A DNA stretch of 34,763 nt, from NCBI RefSeq assembly GCF_000304335.1, contig NZ_CAJF01000038.1, forward strand, positions 1 to 34,763, read 5' to 3'. Shown in pieces: positions 30,929-34,763 of this stretch. This DNA comes from Microbacterium yannicii PS01 (GTDB taxonomy: Bacteria > Actinomycetota > Actinomycetes > Actinomycetales > Microbacteriaceae). The first letter of the stretch is position 1, and every line of letters starts with the position of its first letter. Below the pieces are notes generated by a model. The model was not told where the DNA came from. It made no database searches and was given only the letters and a program-made list of their open reading frames with translations. A program made the translations under genes and the position numbers.

Positions 30929-32305
30929 TCAGAACGGCGCGGCTTCGGCGTTCTTCTCGACGGAAACCGTGAACACCGGCACTCGGCGTTCCGGCTGCAC
31001 GACGTAGCGCCTGCCTCGCGGGGAGCGCCATTCCACGGCTCCGCCGCTGCCTTCGATCTGGGTGACGACCCAGTCGGTGTTGTCCTTGATCAGATGATGG
31101 TTCTTGCAGAAGGGGGCGTTGTTCTCGAGCGATGTCTCACCGCCGTCGACCCACCGGATCTGATGGTCTATCTCGCATCGCGACGCCGGCATCCAGCATC
31201 CGGGTCCCATACATCGATCGGCCCGCCACTTCGTCAGCTTCCGCAGCGCGGCCGGGGGCCGGTACTGCTCTCGACCGACCGAGAGCACCATTCCGGTCTC
31301 GGGGTGGGTGAGAACCCGCATCCAGGAGGCGTCGCCGCCGCACAGCTCGCGGGCGCGAGACAGCGGGATGGGCCCGATGCCCTCCACGACCGGCGGGTCC
31401 GCGGTCTCGGCCAGCTCGTCGTCGAGCAGCGCCAGTACCGGCACAGTCACGACGACCGACGCGCGGATACCCCGCGCCTCCGTCGGCACCGCGTCGGTCG
31501 TCCCGTCGATGAGGAGGTCGCAGATGACGTCGGCGCGGATCTGATCCAGCGTTCTGGTCTCGCCCTCCTGAGCGGCGATCGCCTTCGCGAAGGCCGTGGC
31601 CCGCCCGAAGATCGCGCGCACCTCCACCTCAGGTGCGTAAGTGAGGAGCACGCCCATGCCGTCTTCCCCGCTTTCGACCACGACCCGCCGGTTCTGCACG
31701 GCTGCCTGGTATCGCTCCTCGAGGGTGGGCGCCTCAAGGGTCTGGATCAGCGACCGCAGAGCACGCTGGAAGGAGCCCACCGGCTCGGCCTCAGCGAGCT
31801 CCACCGCGCGCGCGGCGACCTCTTCACGAAGCGCCGGCTCGACCCGGTCGACCTTCTCCACAAGGACCTCGGCGTGCTTCGGCGTCATCCGACCGCCGGC
31901 GAGCGACTCAAGCGCCGCCGGATACCGATGAACCAGCGCCTCAGCTTGCACGATCATCTGCCCCGCGGCGTACTCGGTCACTCGCATCGCGGACGCCAAC
32001 TCCAACCGGATCGACCGCTCCACGAGGTCGGTCACCCCGGCACCACGGCCAGCAGCTTCGGCCAGCATCTCCCCCCGCATCGCGTCGATACGCACGTGTC
32101 GCTGCGCAGCAAAGACCGCCTCCATAGTGGCGGCCTCGAGCACGAGCTCGACGGCGTCAGGAACCGGCGGAATGAAGACGTCAGGAACCGGCGGCGAGAA
32201 GGTGTCGGGAACCGGCGGCAAGAAGGCGTCATCCGGCACCCCTCCGCTCAGATCTCCGCCTTGACCCCGAGGGTCTGGCGGGTTGAGCGAGGCACCGTCG
32301 GTCAT
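30929..32305 (-). CDS. DUF222 (13E12-type) HNH endonuclease-domain protein
   Basis: A 458-residue protein of the 13E12 repeat family. The N-terminus is Pro-rich with three PPVPD repeats (residues about 29-52). DUF222 lies at about 70-330: AMRVTEYAAGQMIVQAEALVHRYP, LAGGRMTPKHAEVLVEKVD, TRTLDQIRADVICDLLIDG. The HNH nuclease lies at about 345-410: RKLTKWRADRCMGPGC, then CEIDHQIRWVDGGETSLENNAPFCKNHHLIKD, with the metal-binding HNH histidines intact. Function of these genes is unknown; several mycobacterial relatives are DNA-damage inducible. ATG 32305 lies six bases after TAATCT, a leaderless layout, and a LexA-like box overlaps that -10. Confidence 0.92.
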   Translation of the reverse strand: MTDGASLNPPDPRGQGGDLSGGVPDDAFLPPVPDTFSPPVPDVFIPPVPDAVELVLEAATMEAVFAAQRHVRIDAMRGEMLAEAAGRGAGVTDLVERSIRLELASAMRVTEYAAGQMIVQAEALVHRYPAALESLAGGRMTPKHAEVLVEKVDRVEPALREEVAARAVELAEAEPVGSFQRALRSLIQTLEAPTLEERYQAAVQNRRVVVESGEDGMGVLLTYAPEVEVRAIFGRATAFAKAIAAQEGETRTLDQIRADVICDLLIDGTTDAVPTEARGIRASVVVTVPVLALLDDELAETADPPVVEGIGPIPLSRARELCGGDASWMRVLTHPETGMVLSVGREQYRPPAALRKLTKWRADRCMGPGCWMPASRCEIDHQIRWVDGGETSLENNAPFCKNHHLIKDNTDWVVTQIEGSGGAVEWRSPRGRRYVVQPERRVPVFTVSVEKNAEAAPF

Positions 32306-32311
32306 ACCTTC

Positions 32312-32331
32312 AGATTAGAACATAGGTACGA
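32312..32331 (-). promoter_or_regulatory. LexA (SOS)-like box overlapping the -10 of the DUF222-HNH gene
   Basis: On the plus strand TAGAAC-ATAG-GTACGA (32316-32331) matches the actinobacterial SOS box TCGAAC-N4-GTTCGA at 10 of 12 defined positions. On the minus strand TAATCT (32312-32317), six bases before ATG 32305, is a -10 for leaderless transcription and overlaps one end of the box, so LexA binding would block it. Confidence 0.55.
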
Positions 32332-32532
32332 CACTCTGTCGATATCGTCGCCCTCTGTGGATAAGTCATGGCGCACCGCGGACCACGGCGATCGATCGCG
32401 GCCGACTCCGCCATCAGCTTCCTCGCGGAAGCGCACGCCCCGCCGGCAGCGTCGAACTCATCGACATCACCGATCGCGCCCTGGCCGCCGGCATCGCCGC
32501 GGCCCATATTCAGAGCGATCCGCCGTCGACGG

Positions 32533-33000
32533 TCAGATCGATTCGCCGTCAGCGGGAGCCCGCACGGTCGACCCGTCAGGCTCCTCCGCCTCGAGCATCG
32601 CGGCGAGCGATCGGAGATCACGCTCGAGCGCGCGCTGCAACCCCGGTCCGATCTCCGAGGAAAGGGCCGTCACATTCTCGCCCTCCAGCGACCCCGTCAG
32701 GGTGACGATTGTGCCAGTCCCCTCGTCCACCGCCTCGTGGCGCACTGTCAGTCGCGCTCCATCAAGCTGGGTGGTGTCGGCGTAGACCCATCCCGGTCCG
32801 ATCGCCGTGACGGTGAAGCGCGTCTCGGCGCCACCGACCGCTCGTGAACGTCCGGTGGCGCCGAGTCCGAAGGGCCCATCGAGCGCGAAGTACTCCATAC
32901 TCGGCGCCCACTCTGGATGAGACGGGAGGTCGCACCACCGCTCGAAGAAGCGGGACGCCGACGCAGTGGATCGGATCACGGCACGCGCGACCTCAACCAT
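32533..33000 (-). CDS. SRPBCC (START/Bet v1-like) family protein
   Basis: A 155-residue cytoplasmic protein of the SRPBCC fold (hydrophobic ligand cavity). It starts MVEVARAVIRSTASASRFFERWCDLPSHPEWAPSMEYFALDGP, the polyketide cyclase/CoxG-like opening with the WxxxSHPEWAP element. FTVTAIGPGWVYADTTQLDG and GTIVTLTGSLEGENV strands and a long C-terminal helix follow. ATG 33000 has GGAGG eight bases upstream. Ligand unknown. Upstream DNA between this gene and the hydrolase (33001-33371) is repeats. Confidence 0.85.
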   Translation of the reverse strand: MVEVARAVIRSTASASRFFERWCDLPSHPEWAPSMEYFALDGPFGLGATGRSRAVGGAETRFTVTAIGPGWVYADTTQLDGARLTVRHEAVDEGTGTIVTLTGSLEGENVTALSSEIGPGLQRALERDLRSLAAMLEAEEPDGSTVRAPADGESI

Positions 33001-33063
33001 GACCGCCACCTCCTCGGAACCCCCGACGAACATCGCTGACGTCGCACGCGAACTTACTCGCCA

Positions 33064-33109
33064 ACGCCGACACTCGGCGGCTCCCCCCGCTTTCGTCACG
33101 GAGTGACGA
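33064..33109. terminator. Two small adjacent hairpins between hydrolase and SRPBCC genes
   Basis: CGCCGA-CAC-TCGGCG (33065-33079) and TCGTCAC-GGA-GTGACGA (33093-33109) are perfect short palindromes. They lie downstream of the hydrolase and upstream of the SRPBCC gene, both on the minus strand, and could terminate or attenuate. No T-run. Confidence 0.4.
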
Positions 33110-33114
33110 GGTTT

Positions 33115-33325
33115 GCGACCCAGCCGAAGCGACCCCGCGTCCCACCCGCGAGAACGCGACCCAGCCGAAGCGACCCCGCCGAGGCGACCCCGCCTTCCAC
33201 CCACCGTCGCGTCGACATCAACGCCGCCACACCCCAGCACCCCACCCACCGTCGCATCGACATCAACGCAGCCACGCCCCAGCACCCCACCCACCGTCGC
33301 GTCGACAGCCGCCCCACCCCGACCC
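33115..33325. repeat. Tandem repeats of 41-bp and 45-bp units
   Basis: GCGACCCAGCCGAAGCGACC recurs at 33115 and 33156 (41-bp period). Then ACCGTCGCGTCGACATCAAC-type units of 45 bp start near 33193, 33238 and 33283 (two and a half copies, few mismatches). The 33001-33371 interval has no gene I can support; frames through it are repetitive in every phase. Different from the 9-bp and 34-bp arrays elsewhere in the window. Confidence 0.88.
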
Positions 33326-33371
33326 GCCCCACCCCCACGCGACATCGACCCGCGGCCAGCGCCCGCCACCC

Positions 33372-34196
33372 TCACACCGTGTCCCAGAACTCCTCGATCG
33401 CCGCGGCCGTCGCCTCCGGCTGCTCGACCTGCACCAACGTCCGCGCCCCCTGCACCACCGCCGTCCGCGCGTTCGGGATGCGCTCCGCCGCGGCCCGCAT
33501 GATCTCGGGCGACCACTCGCCCCGGTCATCGCCGGCCACCAGCAGAGTCGGCGCGACGATCCGCGAGAGCCGGTGCGTGGCATCCGTCCGGTTGATGATG
33601 AACGAGGTCACCGTCCGCGCCAGGCCGGGACCCGACACTGCGTTCACCGCGCTGTCGATGATCGCCGTCATCTCGCCGTTCCGCTGATGCGCCTTCGTCA
33701 GCTGCGCGTCGTGCACGGCGTGCCGCAGGTGCGCGATCGGCCCGAGCCGAGCGAGCACACCACCGGCGATGATGAGCTTGATGCGGAAGACGGGGTCGAT
33801 CGGCTCGACCGGCGCACTGATCGCCACCAGCGACCGGATCGCCTGCGGAAACAGAGCGGCCGCGGCCATGCCGACGTGCCCGCCCCACGCGGTGCCGAGC
33901 CAGTCGACGGGCCCGGCGCCGGGAAGCTGGGCGACGATCTGCGCCGCGACTTCCGCGCACTCCTCGATCGTCGCCAAGCGAGCGAGCTCGTCGGATTCCC
34001 CATACCCGGGAGCATCGAGCACGATGAGCCGGCGGCGTTGACGCAGGCGCGGGATGACGGGATCCCAGCTCCGCCCGTCGACGAACATGCCGTGCCACAG
34101 CACGGCGGTCGGGCCATCGCCCATCACACGGGCGTGAACTCGGCCAAGGGATGTATCGAACGACACGGTGGTCGTCTTCTCTTCGATTCGCTGCAT
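33372..34196 (-). CDS. Alpha/beta-hydrolase fold protein lacking catalytic Ser and His (probable pseudoenzyme)
   Basis: A 274-residue alpha/beta hydrolase. Fold landmarks are intact: LWHGMFVDGRSWDPVIPRL (oxyanion loop), LIVLDAPGYGES, and the acid-loop LLVAGDDRGEWSPE. The nucleophile elbow, normally G-x-S-x-G, reads GTAWGG, with Ala103 (codon GCG) replacing Ser. The catalytic His, normally G-x-GH-L, is Thr253 in GARTLVQVEQPEA. So two of three catalytic residues are missing although the surrounding family motif is conserved, which points to a ligand-binding or regulatory role rather than decay. It is divergent from a SARP-like regulator gene, 63 bp apart. ATG 34196. Confidence 0.88.
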   Translation of the reverse strand: MQRIEEKTTTVSFDTSLGRVHARVMGDGPTAVLWHGMFVDGRSWDPVIPRLRQRRRLIVLDAPGYGESDELARLATIEECAEVAAQIVAQLPGAGPVDWLGTAWGGHVGMAAAALFPQAIRSLVAISAPVEPIDPVFRIKLIIAGGVLARLGPIAHLRHAVHDAQLTKAHQRNGEMTAIIDSAVNAVSGPGLARTVTSFIINRTDATHRLSRIVAPTLLVAGDDRGEWSPEIMRAAAERIPNARTAVVQGARTLVQVEQPEATAAAIEEFWDTV

Positions 34197-34248
34197 GAAC
34201 CGAGCCTCAACGAAAGTGCCTCACTAGCCCGCGCCCAGGGTGCCTGCA

Positions 34249-34263
34249 ATGATTCTGCAATGA
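34249..34263 (+). CDS. Four-codon leader ORF (MILQ) overlapping the regulator start
   Basis: ATG 34249 reads M-I-L-Q-stop; its TGA (34261-34263) overlaps the regulator's ATG at 34260 (ATGA). It arises from an 11-bp tandem duplication CTGCAATGATT/CTGCAATGATC (34244-34265). It could couple or limit translation of the regulator; small and unproven. Confidence 0.35.
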   Translation: MILQ

Positions 34264-34763
34264 TCCCCGCACCCGCAGGCCCCGCACCCGCAGGCTCCGC
34301 ACCCGGCGGCCCGCAACCGCTCGTGCACGTGCGCGTGCTCGGCACGGTCACCGCCAGCGCCGATGGCAGCGAGATCGCACTGGGCGGACCCCGCGTGCGC
34401 GCGCTCCTCGCAGCCCTCGTGATGGCGAGGGGCCGGGTGCAGTCGGCCGACGCGCTGCTCGACGCGGTCTGGGGCGAGAGGACGCCCGGAGTCCGCTCCG
34501 CACTCCGCGCGAACATCTCGCGGCTGCGCTCGACGCCGCTCGGCCCTCACCTGCGCGGCGGACGTCAGGGGTACGCACTCACCGCCGGCCAGGGTCTCGC
34601 AGTCGATTACTGGTCGCTGATGGACCTGGCCGAGGCATCCGCTCCCCCGCCTCCGGCAGCCATCGACGAGCTGGCCGCCGTGGCCGGCGCCGTCGCCGTC
34701 GATGGTGCGGGCGACTCTCCCTTCCTTATTCACGCGCGCACGGAGGCGCGAGCGGCGGTGCGG
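34260..34763 (+). CDS. AfsR/SARP-type regulator, N-terminal part (runs off the window)
   Basis: 168 residues are visible and the frame stays open to the window end. The N-terminus has a PAPAG PAPAG SAPGG repeat from a 15-bp tandem DNA repeat. An OmpR/SARP winged helix follows at about residues 21-110: VHVRVLGTVTASADGSEIALGGPRVRALLAALVMARGRVQSADALLDAVWGE, then SALRANISRLRS, HLRGGRQGYAL, and DYWSLMDLA, where a BTAD domain would begin. Large BTAD/ATPase regulators typically continue with STAND or TPR domains; that part is outside. Start ATG 34260 is coupled to a 4-codon leader ORF; GTG within LVHVRV is an alternative. Divergent from the pseudo-hydrolase. Confidence 0.87.
   Translation, partial: MIPAPAGPAPAGSAPGGPQPLVHVRVLGTVTASADGSEIALGGPRVRALLAALVMARGRVQSADALLDAVWGERTPGVRSALRANISRLRSTPLGPHLRGGRQGYALTAGQGLAVDYWSLMDLAEASAPPPPAAIDELAAVAGAVAVDGAGDSPFLIHARTEARAAVR

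Noticed and set aside
30433..30972. Open frames through the 9-bp array encoding Lys-Pro-Ala-Ser or Gly-Leu-Ala repeats
   Set aside because: A 9-bp unit keeps several frames on both strands open by arithmetic; no start site or conserved domain is visible.
32368..32532. Short protein-like frame (VELIDITDRALAAGIAAAHIQ) between the HNH and SRPBCC genes
   Set aside because: No start with a ribosome site; the frame runs on antisense into the SRPBCC gene and loses protein character. Could be a decayed remnant but unsupported; otherwise I see nothing in 32332-32532.
33096..33338. Minus-strand repeat ORF encoding Trp-Val-Gly-Cys repeats
   Set aside because: Arises from the 45-bp repeat being divisible by three; no start site and unusual Trp/Cys/Met content.

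Overview
The window comes from a high-GC Gram-positive actinobacterium, most likely family Microbacteriaceae and plausibly Microbacterium. That placement is inference. It rests on the strong G/C third-position bias, GTG/TTG starts, the rplM-rpsI-glmM order, a DUF222/13E12-type HNH gene, a 6C-type RNA, LAxTG-type surface anchors, and a striking excess of the hexamer GGATGC/GCATCC. No rRNA, tRNA, insertion sequence, prophage or CRISPR array was seen.

Layout. Positions 1-3579 (minus) hold most of a giant secreted surface protein: a choice-of-anchor-like head, seven Ig-like repeats and an Asp-Ala-Thr linker running off the window. Next are pantothenate kinase (minus) and an amino-acid permease/IclR regulator pair (plus). 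From 7459 to 11410 (minus) lies a secretion/copper-flavoured block: an apparently SPLIT copper amine oxidase (N2/N3 domains in one gene, catalytic domain in the next, joined by an ATGA overlap), a DUF305 protein and a type I signal peptidase. Then come Ppx/GppA (plus), a TetR regulator (minus), a 6C-type small RNA (plus), a DUF4062-STAND ATPase-TPR protein with an overlapping 8-TM protein (plus), and a tandem universal stress protein (minus). A large secreted PL11 rhamnogalacturonan lyase (minus) follows, with LacI-type operator sequences upstream, then an unusual Pro/Ala-rich single-pass protein with an (EP)n tail.

From 23615 to 25942 is the housekeeping operon rplM-rpsI-glmM (minus), with a readable promoter and a long leader. 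A DUF4239 membrane protein follows, then a roughly 34-bp degenerate 12-copy tandem repeat. A cell-surface module sits at 27415-30324: class F sortase and CHRD-domain protein (minus), divergent from an ECF sigma/anti-sigma pair (plus). Next are a 9-bp-unit satellite array and a DUF222-HNH gene with a LexA-like box over its promoter. The window ends with an SRPBCC protein, 41- and 45-bp tandem repeats, an alpha/beta hydrolase that has lost its catalytic Ser and His, and, divergent from it, the start of an AfsR/SARP-like regulator preceded by a 4-codon leader ORF.

How the genes work together. A large share of the window serves the cell envelope: the Ig-repeat surface protein, signal peptidase, amine oxidase with a LAVTG sorting signal, sortase, CHRD protein, PL11 lyase and the sigma/anti-sigma pair. 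This suggests a plant- or soil-associated lifestyle using pectin and amines. The items most worth following up are the split copper amine oxidase, the DUF4062-STAND/8-TM pair beside the 6C RNA, the pseudo-hydrolase/regulator pair, and the several non-coding satellite arrays.
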